A DNA stretch of 64,000 nucleotides from Bradyrhizobium sp. WSM1417 (GTDB lineage Bacteria; Pseudomonadota; Alphaproteobacteria; Rhizobiales; Xanthobacteraceae), in the NCBI RefSeq assembly GCF_000515415.1, contig NZ_KI911783.1, positions 474,501 through 538,500 of the forward strand. The letters are read 5' to 3'. A program made the position numbers and the translations under genes. Below the pieces are notes generated by a model. The model worked only from the letters and a program-made list of their open reading frames with translations, was not told where the DNA came from and ran no database searches. Below are positions 41,413-49,814 of the stretch, piece by piece (the first letter of the stretch is position 1; every line of letters begins with the position of its first letter).

Positions 41413-43127
41413 TCGACGACACCGGTACCGCATCGGAGGATGTTGACGCCCGGAAATGGAAGATCGCCGTCATCGACGACGATCCGGCCGTGCATGACGG
41501 CACGCGTTTTGCGCTGTCCGACTACAACCTCAACGGCCAGGGCCTGGAGATCCTCTCCGCCCATTCCGCGGCCGAAGGTCGCAAGCTGATGGCGGCGCAC
41601 AACGACATCGCCGCCGTGCTGCTCGACGTCATCATGGAAACGGACGTCGCCGGCCTAGAGCTGGTCGAGTACATCCGCAACGAGCTCAAGAACGAGACCG
41701 TGCGCATCATCCTGCGTACCGGACAGCCCGGCCAGGCGCCCGAGCGGCGCGTGATCGTGCAGTACGACATCAACGACTACAAGGCCAAGACCGAGCTCAC
41801 CGCCGACAAGCTGTTCACGTCGTTGACCGCGGCGCTGCGCTCCTACCAGCAACTCGAGCGCATGCTGCAGACAAGGCGCGGACTCGAGATCATCATCGAC
41901 GCGGCTTCCACGCTGTACGACTTCAAGTCGATGCAGCGGCTCGCCGAGGGCGTGCTGACCCAGCTCGCCTCGCTGCTCAACGTCGATTGCGCCGGCATCC
42001 TGGTCTTGCGCGACAATGGCGGCCTCGACCCCGAGCTCTCGGTGCTCGCCGGCAGCGGCTGCTACAGCCGCTTCATCGGCACGACCTCGTCGAAGGCGCT
42101 CGACCCCGATCTGCGCGCGATGGTGGAAGCCGCTTTTCAGGGCCGCAAGAACGAATTCGCCGACCACCGCAGCGTGATCTATTTGCGCACCGGAAGCGGG
42201 CGCGAAGTCGTGGTGCTGCTCCAGGCCGAGCGCGAGCTGTCCGAGACCGACCGCTCGCTGGTCGAGATCTTCTCCAGCCGGCTCTCGATCGCCTTCGATA
42301 ACGTCATCCTCTACCAGCAGCTCCAGGCCGCCAACACCCAGCTGGAAGACCGCGTCGCCCAGCGCACCCGCGCGCTGATGCAGGCCAACCGCCGCCTCTC
42401 GGCGCAATGGCTGCGGCTGCAGCGCGCCAACGGCTTCAAGAACGAAATCCTCGGCACCGTTGCCCACGATCTGAAGAATCCGCTCGGCGTCATCCTCGGC
42501 CGCACCGAGATGCTGAAGGAGCTGATCTCGACCGGCGCGTCATCAGGCGGCGTGGTCGCCCAGGTCGATCACATCCGCGATGCGACCAAGCGCCTGACCA
42601 CGATGGTCGATCACCTGATCTCGGACGCGATGGCCGACGCCTTCGACATCACCATCCGCCGCGAGCCGGTCGACGTTGCGGCCCTGGTCAAGGAGGTCGC
42701 CGAGGCCAACCAGCCGCTCGCCGTCAACAAGCAGCAGACGATCAGCGTCACCGCGCCCGTCAACATCGTCACCATGTGCGACACCGACCGCATCCGCGAG
42801 GCGATCGACAACCTCATCAGCAACGCCATCAAATACTCGCCGATCGGCGGCAAGATCGGCGTCATCGTGAGCCATGAAGGCGGCGACACAATCGTCCGCG
42901 TCAGCGACGAGGGCGCCGGCCTGTCGCCGGAGGATCTCGGCCGCCTGTTCGGCCGGTTCCAGCGGTTGTCGGCAAAACCGACCGCCGGCGAGAGCTCGAC
43001 CGGGCTTGGGTTGTCCATCGTCAAGCGTATTATCGACATGCATGGCGGCGAGGTGACCGCCGAGAGCGAGGGCCCCGGCACGGGCTCGACCTTCACCATC
43101 ACCCTCCCCGCGACCGAAATTCCGTGA
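41382..43127 (+). CDS. Receiver-DUF3369-histidine kinase hybrid protein
   Basis: 581 aa, no membrane helix, so cytoplasmic. An N-terminal receiver domain (about 27-150; acidic pair DDDP, phospho-acceptor D82 in LLDVIMET, and the Lys of KTELTADK) is followed by DUF3369/GAF-like sequence (about 160-320), a coiled coil and a kinase core with H362 in VAHDLKNPLG, NLISNAIKYSP, DEGAGL and GLGLSIV. Having a receiver before a kinase core marks it as an intermediate that can take a phosphate from the membrane kinase and pass it on. Confidence 0.9.
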   Translation: MAEQDDVLHLIDDTGTASEDVDARKWKIAVIDDDPAVHDGTRFALSDYNLNGQGLEILSAHSAAEGRKLMAAHNDIAAVLLDVIMETDVAGLELVEYIRNELKNETVRIILRTGQPGQAPERRVIVQYDINDYKAKTELTADKLFTSLTAALRSYQQLERMLQTRRGLEIIIDAASTLYDFKSMQRLAEGVLTQLASLLNVDCAGILVLRDNGGLDPELSVLAGSGCYSRFIGTTSSKALDPDLRAMVEAAFQGRKNEFADHRSVIYLRTGSGREVVVLLQAERELSETDRSLVEIFSSRLSIAFDNVILYQQLQAANTQLEDRVAQRTRALMQANRRLSAQWLRLQRANGFKNEILGTVAHDLKNPLGVILGRTEMLKELISTGASSGGVVAQVDHIRDATKRLTTMVDHLISDAMADAFDITIRREPVDVAALVKEVAEANQPLAVNKQQTISVTAPVNIVTMCDTDRIREAIDNLISNAIKYSPIGGKIGVIVSHEGGDTIVRVSDEGAGLSPEDLGRLFGRFQRLSAKPTAGESSTGLGLSIVKRIIDMHGGEVTAESEGPGTGSTFTITLPATEIP

Positions 43128-43137
43128 TCCCAGGACC

Positions 43138-43872
43138 ATGACCCAAAGCCAGCACATCATGATCGTCGACGACGAGGCCCCGGCCCGGGAGATGGTCGGC
43201 GATTACCTCAAGATGCACGGCTTCACCGTGACGCTGTGCGACGGCGGCAAGTCCTTGCGTACGGCGATCGACGGCAGCATGCCCGACCTCGTCGTGCTCG
43301 ACCTCAACATGCCGGAGGAAGACGGGCTCTCGATCATCCGCGACCTCAAGAGCCGCATCAACGTGCCGGTGATCATGCTGACGGCGACGGCGAGCCCGAT
43401 CGACCGCGTCGTCGGCCTCGAGCTCGGCGCCGACGATTACGTGGCCAAGCCGTGCGAGCTGCGCGAGCTGATGGCGCGCATCCGCTCGGTGCTGCGCCGG
43501 AGCGCGCCGGCGAAAGCCGTGGCGGAAACGGCGGCTGCGAAATCGGACAAGGAGCAATTGGTACGGTTCGGGACGAAGTGGCTCGATCTCGAAGCGCAGG
43601 CCTTGCGCGACGACGAGGGCAACGAGCACCCGCTGACCGCATCCGAGTTCGGGCTCTTGAAAGTGTTCGCGGCCAATCCGAAGCGCGTGCTGTCGCGCGA
43701 GCGCCTGCTGGAATTGGCCAACGCGCGCGACGCCGAAGCCTTCGACCGCGCCGTCGACCTGCGCATCATGCGCATCCGCCGCAAGATCGAGCCCGATCCG
43801 GCAAAACCCGCCGTGATCCGCACCATCCGCGGCGGGGGCTATCTGTTCTCGCCGGCGGGCGAGAAGGCTTAG
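43138..43872 (+). CDS. OmpR-family response regulator of the same operon
   Basis: 244 aa. The receiver domain has VDDE near the start, D55 in VVLDLNMPEEDG, a Thr in MLTATAS and K in VAKPCE; the DNA-binding winged helix (about 140-238) includes LTASEFGLLKVFAANP and IRTIRGGGYLF, the OmpR/PhoB signature end. It starts 10 bases after the hybrid kinase gene and is the likely output of the whole operon. Confidence 0.92.
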   Translation: MTQSQHIMIVDDEAPAREMVGDYLKMHGFTVTLCDGGKSLRTAIDGSMPDLVVLDLNMPEEDGLSIIRDLKSRINVPVIMLTATASPIDRVVGLELGADDYVAKPCELRELMARIRSVLRRSAPAKAVAETAAAKSDKEQLVRFGTKWLDLEAQALRDDEGNEHPLTASEFGLLKVFAANPKRVLSRERLLELANARDAEAFDRAVDLRIMRIRRKIEPDPAKPAVIRTIRGGGYLFSPAGEKA

Positions 43873-43882
43873 AAGCGCAGGG

Positions 43883-43910
43883 CGTCGTCCTGGCGAAAGC
43901 CGGGACGAGA
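43883..43910. repeat. Half copy of the GTCGTCCTGGCGAAAGC repeat
   Basis: GTCGTCCTGGCGAAAGCCGGGACGAGAC matches one arm of the repeat at 35465-35596 and has no mirrored second arm. It follows the response-regulator stop directly. The remainder of the 296-bp gap to the sigma-factor gene holds the 14-bp repeat listed separately and nothing else that I can name. Confidence 0.65.
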
Positions 43911-44038
43911 CGGGAGTGCGAACGCAAAGGCCCGAAATACGTTCCCGCCGCCTCCGTCCGCCTCTAGTCCCCACCCCCGTATTTTCCGTACATTGAAATT
44001 CCACGCTTTTTTGCCCCAAATATTTCGTCGCGGCTAAT

Positions 44039-44052
44039 CCGACGAAACAATT
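44039..44052. repeat. 14-bp motif CCGACGAAACAATT, copy upstream of the ECF sigma gene
   Basis: Identical to the copy at 44847-44860, so the two copies bracket the sigma-factor gene, one about 120 bases before its start and one about 70 bases after its stop. They could be parts of promoters read by the same sigma factor or remnants of a duplication. Confidence 0.45.
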
Positions 44053-44168
44053 TGATGGCGCACGAAACCATTTTCTCCTTTTCGTGCAGACGTCCCGAAA
44101 CGTTGGCTCATTAACACTTTGGTCCAAGGAAACGCCGCTCGGTTGCGGCGCTACGGGGAGCCAAGTCA

Positions 44169-44780
44169 ATGCCGAACGTCATCGCCATCAACGCCCAAGC
44201 CAGCCAGAGCATCATTGCCGCTCAGGCGACCTCGGACGACATGCTTCTCGAAAGCATTGCCGACGGCAACCGGACGTCCATGCACATCCTTTATTGCCGG
44301 CACAATGTGCGCGTCTACCGCTTCATCCTGCGGATCGTGCGCGACGCCACCACGGCGGAAGACCTCGTCAGCCAGGTGTTTCTGGACGTGTGGCGGACCG
44401 CCGGCCAATTCCAGGGCCGCTCGCAGGTTTCGACCTGGCTGCTCTCGATCGCCCGCTTCAAGGCGCTGACCGCGATGCGGCAGCGTCGCTTCGAGGACAT
44501 CGACCAGGAAGACGTGCGTCAGATCGCCGACGGCTGCGATACGCCGGAGACCTCGCTCGACCGCAGCGACACCAGCGCCATCCTGCGCGCCTGCGTTCAG
44601 AAGCTGTCACCCGCGCATCGCGAAATCATCACCCTCGTCTACTACCATGAGAAGTCGGTGGAGGAGGTCGGTCAGATCATCGGCATCCCGCAGAGCACGG
44701 TGAAGACCCGGATGTTCTACGCCCGCAAGCAACTGGCCGAATTGCTTAAGGGCTGTGGCGTCGAGCGCTTCGCCGCCTGA
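44169..44780 (+). CDS. ECF-family RNA polymerase sigma factor
   Basis: 203 aa with GGGAG upstream of the ATG. Region 2 lies at about 35-100 (FILRIVRDATTAEDLVSQVFLDVW is region 2.2, STWLLSIARFKALT is 2.4) and region 4 at about 140-195 (LSPAHREIITLVYYHEKSVEEVGQIIG plus STVKTRMFYARKQL). There is no anti-sigma gene on either side. The N-terminal 30 residues precede region 2 and have no known motif. It is not the EcfG general stress factor, which is normally flanked by nepR and phyR. Confidence 0.92.
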   Translation: MPNVIAINAQASQSIIAAQATSDDMLLESIADGNRTSMHILYCRHNVRVYRFILRIVRDATTAEDLVSQVFLDVWRTAGQFQGRSQVSTWLLSIARFKALTAMRQRRFEDIDQEDVRQIADGCDTPETSLDRSDTSAILRACVQKLSPAHREIITLVYYHEKSVEEVGQIIGIPQSTVKTRMFYARKQLAELLKGCGVERFAA

Positions 44781-44846
44781 AGTTCAGATATTTCAATGGG
44801 ATAGGGCGTTGGTTTTGGCCCTACCCCGGACACGGAAGTGTTACCG

Positions 44847-44860
44847 CCGACGAAACAATT
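44847..44860. repeat. 14-bp motif CCGACGAAACAATT, copy downstream of the ECF sigma gene
   Basis: Second copy of the motif at 44039-44052, placed 66 bases after the sigma-factor stop codon and 80 bases before an intrinsic terminator. Confidence 0.45.
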
Positions 44861-44941
44861 GAAACAAAGCACAACATCAGGCGGAAAAACTTCCCTCCTA
44901 TAAAGCTTACATACGGTTTCGTTAAACCTCCCAGGACCTCC

Positions 44942-44979
44942 AACGACCCGGACGGGATGCCCCCCTCCGGGTCGTTTTG
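44942..44979 (+). terminator. Intrinsic (rho-independent) terminator after the ECF sigma gene
   Basis: AACGACCCGGA (44942-44952) pairs with TCCGGGTCGTT (44966-44976), an 11-bp perfect GC-rich stem with a 13-base loop, followed by TT. It lies 160 bases beyond the sigma-factor stop, so the transcript has a long untranslated tail or a short RNA is made from this gap. In the rest of the 509-bp gap to ccdA there is a palindromic repeat (45014-45165) and nothing else recognisable. Confidence 0.75.
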
Positions 44980-45013
44980 TGTTTGGCGTCGAGGCGGTCG
45001 CCGCAGGCTCCCG

Positions 45014-45165
45014 CCTCTCCCGCTTGCGGGAGAGGCCGACGCGCCCGGGCGGTGCGAAGCATCGTCTCGAGCGCGGCGGGTGAGGGCTCTCTCCTCTTGG
45101 GAATGTCCCGTTGCGGAGACACCCTCTCCCCAACCCTCCCCCGCAAGCGGGGGAGGGAGCGCACC
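45014..45165. repeat. CCTCTCCCGC palindromic repeat
   Basis: Left arm CCTCTCCCGCTTGCGGGAGAGG and right arm CCCTCCCCCGCAAGCGGGGGAGGG, with the middle CTCTCTCCTCTTGGGAATGTCCCGTTGCGGAGACACC shared with copies at 36641, 47692 and 58822. Confidence 0.85.
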
Positions 45166-45289
45166 CCGCGATGGCAGGCACTGCTGCTCTCCGACGAAAC
45201 AGCCGCACCCGTCACGAACGTGTGACGGGGCGTAACGTCCGACACATCCATCCCGAACTGCCCTCGTGACCCCCTTCACGAGTGCCCCG

Positions 45290-45988
45290 ATGCTCGAACT
45301 CACCTTCGCTATCCTCGCCGGCATCCTCACCATCGCCGCGCCGTGCACGCTGCCGATGCTGCCGATCCTGCTCGGGGCCTCGATCGGCCGCAGCTCGCAG
45401 CTGCGCCCGGCGATGATCGCGCTCGGCTTCGTCATCTCGTTCTCCGCGACCGCGCTGTTGCTCGGCGCCATCACGCGGCTGTTTAATTTCGATCCGAACG
45501 TGCTGCGCGAGGCGGCGTCGATCCTGCTGCTCGGCTTCGGCCTGTTGATGCTGTGGCCGGCGCCGTTCGAATGGCTGTCGATCCGGCTCAACGGCTGGCT
45601 CGATCTCGGCAACTCCGGCGCCACGCAGCGCGAGGGCGCGCTCGGCGGGCTCGTGCTCGGCACCACGCTAGGTCTGGTGTGGACGCCCTGCGCCGGCCCG
45701 GTGCTCGGCTCGATCCTGACGCTGGTCGCGACCACTGAGAACGCGACCTGGGCCGGCACGCTGCTGATCGCCTACGCCATCGGCGCGGCGATTCCGATGC
45801 TGGCGATCGCCTATGGCGGGCAGGCCGCGACCACCCGGGTGCGCAGTCTCGCGCGCATCTCGCCGCGGCTGCAGCAGGGCTTTGGCGTCGTCGTGATCGG
45901 CTTCGCACTCGCCGCCTATTTCCAATACGACACGCTGATCGTGGCGTGGCTCACCGGCTTCTATCCCACCGGCCAGATCGGCCTGTGA
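45290..45988 (+). CDS. ccdA: CcdA/DsbD-type thiol-disulfide transmembrane protein
   Basis: 232 aa from MLELTFAIL; an upstream GTG at 45266 adds eight residues and neither start has a clear ribosome site. There are six hydrophobic segments, and the two redox cysteines sit in APCTLPML and TPCAGPVL, the expected pair on the first and fourth helices. The family moves reducing equivalents from cytoplasmic thioredoxin across the membrane. The partner is the thioredoxin-like protein encoded 31 bases downstream. Confidence 0.87.
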   Translation: MLELTFAILAGILTIAAPCTLPMLPILLGASIGRSSQLRPAMIALGFVISFSATALLLGAITRLFNFDPNVLREAASILLLGFGLLMLWPAPFEWLSIRLNGWLDLGNSGATQREGALGGLVLGTTLGLVWTPCAGPVLGSILTLVATTENATWAGTLLIAYAIGAAIPMLAIAYGGQAATTRVRSLARISPRLQQGFGVVVIGFALAAYFQYDTLIVAWLTGFYPTGQIGL

Positions 45989-46019
45989 TCATCACTCATC
46001 TTCACCGGAGGATCTTTCC

Positions 46020-46583
46020 ATGACTTTCAAGCTGCTCGCCGTCTCCGCCGCACTGATCGGCATCGCCGTAACAGGCGCCGTCATCCCCGGCATCTGCGAC
46101 GAGGCCGCGCGCGCGGTCCCTGTCGTCACCGCCGCCGCCAGCCAGGACACCGCGCCCGACTTCGCCGGCATCAACAACTGGTTCAACTCGAAGCCGCTTA
46201 ATATCGCCGATCTGCGCGGCAAGGTCGTGCTGGTGGATTTCTGGACCTATGGCTGCGTCAACTGCGTCAACACGCTGCCGCACGTCACCGACCTCTATGC
46301 CAAGTACAAGGACAAGGGCCTCGTCGTGGTCGGCGTGCACACGCCGGAATTCCCGTTCGAGCGCTCGGCGTCCAACGTCCAGGCGGCGCTGAAGCGCCAC
46401 GGCATCACCTATCCGGTGGCACAGGACAACGATTCCAGGACCTGGAACGCCTACCGCAACCGATATTGGCCGGCGCAATACATCATCGACCAGAACGGCA
46501 AGATCGTGTTCCAGCACGAGGGCGAAGGCCGCTATGACGAGATCGACCGCACCGTGGCAAAGCTGTTGAACGCCAATAGCTGA
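46020..46583 (+). CDS. Periplasmic thioredoxin-like protein (TlpA/DipZ C-domain type)
   Basis: 187 aa with an N-terminal signal or anchor (about 1-25) and a thioredoxin fold carrying a C-V-N-C active site in WTYGCVNCVNTLPHV. VVGVHTPEFPFERS and YWPAQYIIDQNGKI are features of the thioredoxin domain of DipZ-like proteins and of redoxin family members. It probably receives electrons from the CcdA-like protein and reduces periplasmic disulfides; cytochrome c maturation is one possible use. GGAGGA precedes the ATG. Confidence 0.87.
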   Translation: MTFKLLAVSAALIGIAVTGAVIPGICDEAARAVPVVTAAASQDTAPDFAGINNWFNSKPLNIADLRGKVVLVDFWTYGCVNCVNTLPHVTDLYAKYKDKGLVVVGVHTPEFPFERSASNVQAALKRHGITYPVAQDNDSRTWNAYRNRYWPAQYIIDQNGKIVFQHEGEGRYDEIDRTVAKLLNANS

Positions 46584-46631
46584 CACCCGGCGCGGGTCGC
46601 GCCGTTGTTGCTTGACTCCACGGAGCCGTCC

Positions 46632-47642
46632 GTGGAGTTTCGCGGGCCACGTAATCAGCCGCCCGCGATGGACGACGCCACCAGCAGCACTGACATTCGG
46701 CTTCGCGAAGGCGCCTCGATCGCGCAGCGGCTGGTCATGTCCGGCTTTGCGGCCGCCGTTGCGCTGTGCTTCACGCCGGGGCTGTTCACGCACGACACTC
46801 TGGAGATCATCATCTCCGTGGTCGCGCTGCTGGTGGGAGCGGCGTTCGTCCGAATCATCATGCTGGCGCCGGCAGTGGTGTGGATCATCACGCCGGACGA
46901 GATCCTGATCGGGGAGCAGCGTCCGTTCGGAAAACTTCGGACGCGGATCGTCGGCAAAGATGACATCAGGGGATTGCAGGTTCCCGGCAGCAAGAGGGCG
47001 AAAGCCCGCTTCCAGCTCGCCTTCACCTTGGCCTCCGGTGAGCGCCTGACCTCGCCGCCGATCGCCGATGTCACCCATGTGCACGACACGGTGGCGCGGA
47101 TCGCCGCGCAATTCGACGTTCCCGACGTCGAGTCTCCGGTCAATCCGCTCGATGCCAGCAATCCCGAGATGCGTCTCGGCGACCCCCTCGAGCCGTTTTC
47201 CGCACGAGACATCAGGATCGTCGCACTGATCGTCGTCGCACTGTGCGCCGTTCCCTACGCCTACAGGCTCTGGCGTGGCCTGTCGCCCGGGCCGGTCGAC
47301 ATCGTGCTGCTGCCGGTCGGCGCGATCGCCGCTTTCGGCGTGTCCCGTTATGCCAATCTTGTGACCGGCGCCTTCTGGATCATCCGGCAAGGTGATATCC
47401 GCGTCGAACGCCTGTGGGGCGACGGCACGTTGCGCGCCGACCACATCGAAGGGCGCGACGTCAAGACGATCACGGTCGAGCGCCGCGGCCGTTCCGAGGA
47501 CGAGCACTGCATCGTCGTGATCCGCTTGCAGTCCGGACAGCGATTTCGCAGCCCTCGCATCGGGTCGAGGCCTGAGGCCCGGGCCGTGGGGACGGAGATC
47601 GTCCGACGGCTCGGGATCGCGGAAGAGAACAACAAGATCTAG
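46632..47642 (+). CDS. Membrane protein with duplicated hairpin/PH-like units, function unknown
   Basis: 336 aa from a GTG at 46632 with GGAG six bases upstream; an ATG at 46668 lacks a ribosome site. The protein shows an internal duplication: a hydrophobic pair (about 30-85) then a beta-rich part (WIITPDEILIGEQRPFGKLRTR ... GERLTSPPI), and again a hydrophobic pair (about 200-245) followed by FWIIRQGDIRVERLWGDGTLR and SGQRFRSPRI. The beta-rich parts look like bacterial PH-like domains. No enzyme motif is visible. It follows the thioredoxin gene by about 50 bases and may be in the same transcript. Confidence 0.7.
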   Translation: MEFRGPRNQPPAMDDATSSTDIRLREGASIAQRLVMSGFAAAVALCFTPGLFTHDTLEIIISVVALLVGAAFVRIIMLAPAVVWIITPDEILIGEQRPFGKLRTRIVGKDDIRGLQVPGSKRAKARFQLAFTLASGERLTSPPIADVTHVHDTVARIAAQFDVPDVESPVNPLDASNPEMRLGDPLEPFSARDIRIVALIVVALCAVPYAYRLWRGLSPGPVDIVLLPVGAIAAFGVSRYANLVTGAFWIIRQGDIRVERLWGDGTLRADHIEGRDVKTITVERRGRSEDEHCIVVIRLQSGQRFRSPRIGSRPEARAVGTEIVRRLGIAEENNKI

Positions 47643-47691
47643 TTACAAGGATGCCCGTTGGCTCAGGTGATTTGGCCGCGTGCTCGCTCTA

Positions 47692-47813
47692 ACCTCTCCC
47701 GCTTGCGGGAGAGGTCGGCGCAGAGCGCCGGGTGAGGGTTCTCTCCTCTGGGGGAATCTTTCTGCGGAGACACCCTCTCCCCGACCCTCTCCCGCAAGCG
47801 GGAGAGGGAGCAC
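47692..47813. repeat. CCTCTCCCGC palindromic repeat
   Basis: Left arm CCTCTCCCGCTTGCGGGAGAGG, right arm CCCTCTCCCGCAAGCGGGAGAGGG, with the shared GGGTGAGGGTTCTCTCCTCTGGGGGAAT middle. It occupies the gap before the L,D-transpeptidase gene; the remaining 180 bases of that gap show no clear feature. Confidence 0.85.
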
Positions 47814-47995
47814 GTCGTGCCCGGCTCACTGCTTTTCGCGCCATCCCCTGTTTGTGGCATTGCGCGCGGTCCGTCAAAAAACCAAAGCATTCTCGTGACA
47901 TACCAGCCGGGCGCGCCATCAACTTGCCATGAAGCTGCCGCTGGGTTCAGATGGTTCCGAACGATATTCGCTGTGGCAGTGGGGGAGAGCTTGAA

Positions 47996-48589
47996 ATGAC
48001 GGATTTTCGTCGCCTGACCGGGATATTTGTGGCTGCGATCGGCCTGATCCTGTCCGCGCCCCATGCCTACGCTCAGCAGCCCGACCGCGGGGACGAGCCG
48101 GGCCTGGTCGCTGACGATGCCTATGAACTCGATCCGGAATGGCAGAAGCAGGTCGTCTACTTCCGCACCACCGAAGCGCCCGGCACCCTCATCATCTCGA
48201 CCGCGGAACGGCATCTCTACCTGGTGCAGCCCGGCGGTCGTGCGATTCGCTACGGCATCGGCGTCGGTCGCGACGGTTTTCAGTGGCAGGGGCTGGTGAA
48301 CATCACCAACAAGAAGGAGTGGCCGGACTGGACGCCGCCGCCGGAGATGATCCAGCGCCAGCCCTATCTGCCGCGCTTCATGGCCGGCGGCCCCGGCAAT
48401 CCGCTCGGCGCGCGCGCGATGTATCTCGGCACCACGGTCTACCGCATCCACGGCACGAATCGGCCCGACACGATCGGCACCAAGGTCTCCTCGGGCTGCT
48501 TCCGGCTCGTCAACCGCGACGTCGCCGATCTCTACGATCGCGTCCCGGTCGGCACCAAGGTTGTGATCCGGCAGAAGCCCGAGCTCTGA
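47996..48589 (+). CDS. L,D-transpeptidase (ErfK/YbiS/YcfS/YnhG family)
   Basis: 197 aa from MTDFRRL, with GGGGGAG upstream; an ATG 15 codons earlier has no such site. The signal peptide is about 1-27 (GIFVAAIGLILSAPHAYAQ). The YkuD catalytic domain follows, with LIISTAERHLYLVQPGG at its start and the catalytic HGTN plus SSGCFRLVN (His and Cys of the active site). It cross-links peptidoglycan 3-3 or attaches proteins to it in the periplasm. Confidence 0.9.
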   Translation: MTDFRRLTGIFVAAIGLILSAPHAYAQQPDRGDEPGLVADDAYELDPEWQKQVVYFRTTEAPGTLIISTAERHLYLVQPGGRAIRYGIGVGRDGFQWQGLVNITNKKEWPDWTPPPEMIQRQPYLPRFMAGGPGNPLGARAMYLGTTVYRIHGTNRPDTIGTKVSSGCFRLVNRDVADLYDRVPVGTKVVIRQKPEL

Positions 48590-48640
48590 TCTCCTCGCCT
48601 TAGCGAATATTCCTTTTCCCGATTATTTCGAGAGAGCAAC

Positions 48641-49681
48641 ATGATGCGCACTTTTCGTGGCGGCCTGCTGATCGGGCTCGCCGTCGCCGTGCTGGTCGCC
48701 GTCCTGGCCATCATCTATGAATTCTACGACACCCGCACGCTGAAGCGCACCGTCCGCCGCGGCGAAGTGCTGTGCGGCGTCAACAAGGGCCTGCCGGGCT
48801 TCTCGATCCCCGACGACAAGGGCAACTGGACCGGCTTCGACGTCGATTTCTGCCGTGCGGTGGCCTCCGCGATCTTCAACGACCCGAGCAAGGCGAAATT
48901 TGTCGCGCTGGATGCCAGCGAGCGCTTCAAGGAATTGCAGAGCCGAAAGGTGGACATCCTCTCGCGCAACTCGACCTGGAGCATGGCGCGCGAGCTCGAC
49001 TACGATCTCTATTTTCCCGCGGTCGCCTATTACGACGGCGCAGGCTTCATGCTGCCGCGCGCGCGCAACAAGGAAACCGCGCTGGACCTGACCGGCAGCA
49101 AGGTCTGCGTCCAGACCGGGACCACCACGGCGCTCAACGTCGCGGATTACTTCCGTGCCAACAACATGAAGTATGAAGAGGTGAAATTCGACAAGCTGGA
49201 CGACGTCGTGAAAGCCTACGACACCGGCAAATGCGACACGCTCTCCGCCGACGTCTCCCAGCTCTACGCGTTGCGGATCAACCTGTCGAAGCCGGGCGAC
49301 CACATGATCCTTCCGGACATGATCTCCAAGGAGCCGCTCGCCCCCGTCGTGCGTCAGCGCGACGACGACTGGATGATGATCGTGAAGTGGACGCTGTACG
49401 CGATGATCAACGCCGAGGAGCTCGGCGTCTCCTCGGAGAACATCGACGAGGCCCTGAAGTCGAAGAAGCCGGAAGTGATGCGGCTGGTCGGCACCGAGGG
49501 CAATTACGGCGAGCAGCTCGGCCTCACCAAGGATTGGGTGGTCCGCATCATCCGCCACGTCGGCAATTACGGCGAGATGTACGAGCGCAACATCGGCGAG
49601 AAGTCGAAGCTGAAGATCCCGCGCGGCATGAACCAGCTGTGGAATGCGGGCGGCGTGCAGTACGCGCCGCCGGTGCGGTAA
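48641..49681 (+). CDS. Amino-acid ABC binding protein (AapJ-like), solitary and membrane-anchored
   Basis: 346 aa (a second ATG at 48644 is equally possible). The N-terminus holds one hydrophobic helix (LLIGLAVAVLVAVLAIIYEF) without an obvious cleavage site, so the protein is probably anchored on the periplasmic side. The SBP_bac_3 fold follows: VLCGVNKGLPGFSIPDDKGN, FDVDFCRAVASAIF, VCVQTGTTTALNVADYF. These match AapJ/general L-amino-acid binding proteins. No AapQ, AapM or AapP is adjacent, so it either shares permeases encoded elsewhere or senses amino acids. Confidence 0.85.
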   Translation: MMRTFRGGLLIGLAVAVLVAVLAIIYEFYDTRTLKRTVRRGEVLCGVNKGLPGFSIPDDKGNWTGFDVDFCRAVASAIFNDPSKAKFVALDASERFKELQSRKVDILSRNSTWSMARELDYDLYFPAVAYYDGAGFMLPRARNKETALDLTGSKVCVQTGTTTALNVADYFRANNMKYEEVKFDKLDDVVKAYDTGKCDTLSADVSQLYALRINLSKPGDHMILPDMISKEPLAPVVRQRDDDWMMIVKWTLYAMINAEELGVSSENIDEALKSKKPEVMRLVGTEGNYGEQLGLTKDWVVRIIRHVGNYGEMYERNIGEKSKLKIPRGMNQLWNAGGVQYAPPVR

Positions 49682-49695
49682 GGAGCTCTATCCGC

Positions 49696-49781
49696 CGTCA
49701 TTGCGAGGAGCGCAGCGACGAAGCAATCCAGAGTCACTCCTCGGTGACAGACTGGATTGCTTCGCTGCGCTCGCAATGACG
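49696..49781. repeat. CGTCATTGCGAGGAGC palindromic repeat, copy 2
   Basis: CGTCATTGCGAGGAGCGCAG is mirrored by GCTGCGCTCGCAATGACG, with GAAGCAATCCAG / CTGGATTGCTTC inside. Same family as 112-217 and 53777-53863. Confidence 0.87.
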
Positions 49782-49814
49782 AGCTTGGGGCAGGCGCTTT
49801 CCACTTTCTCAACT

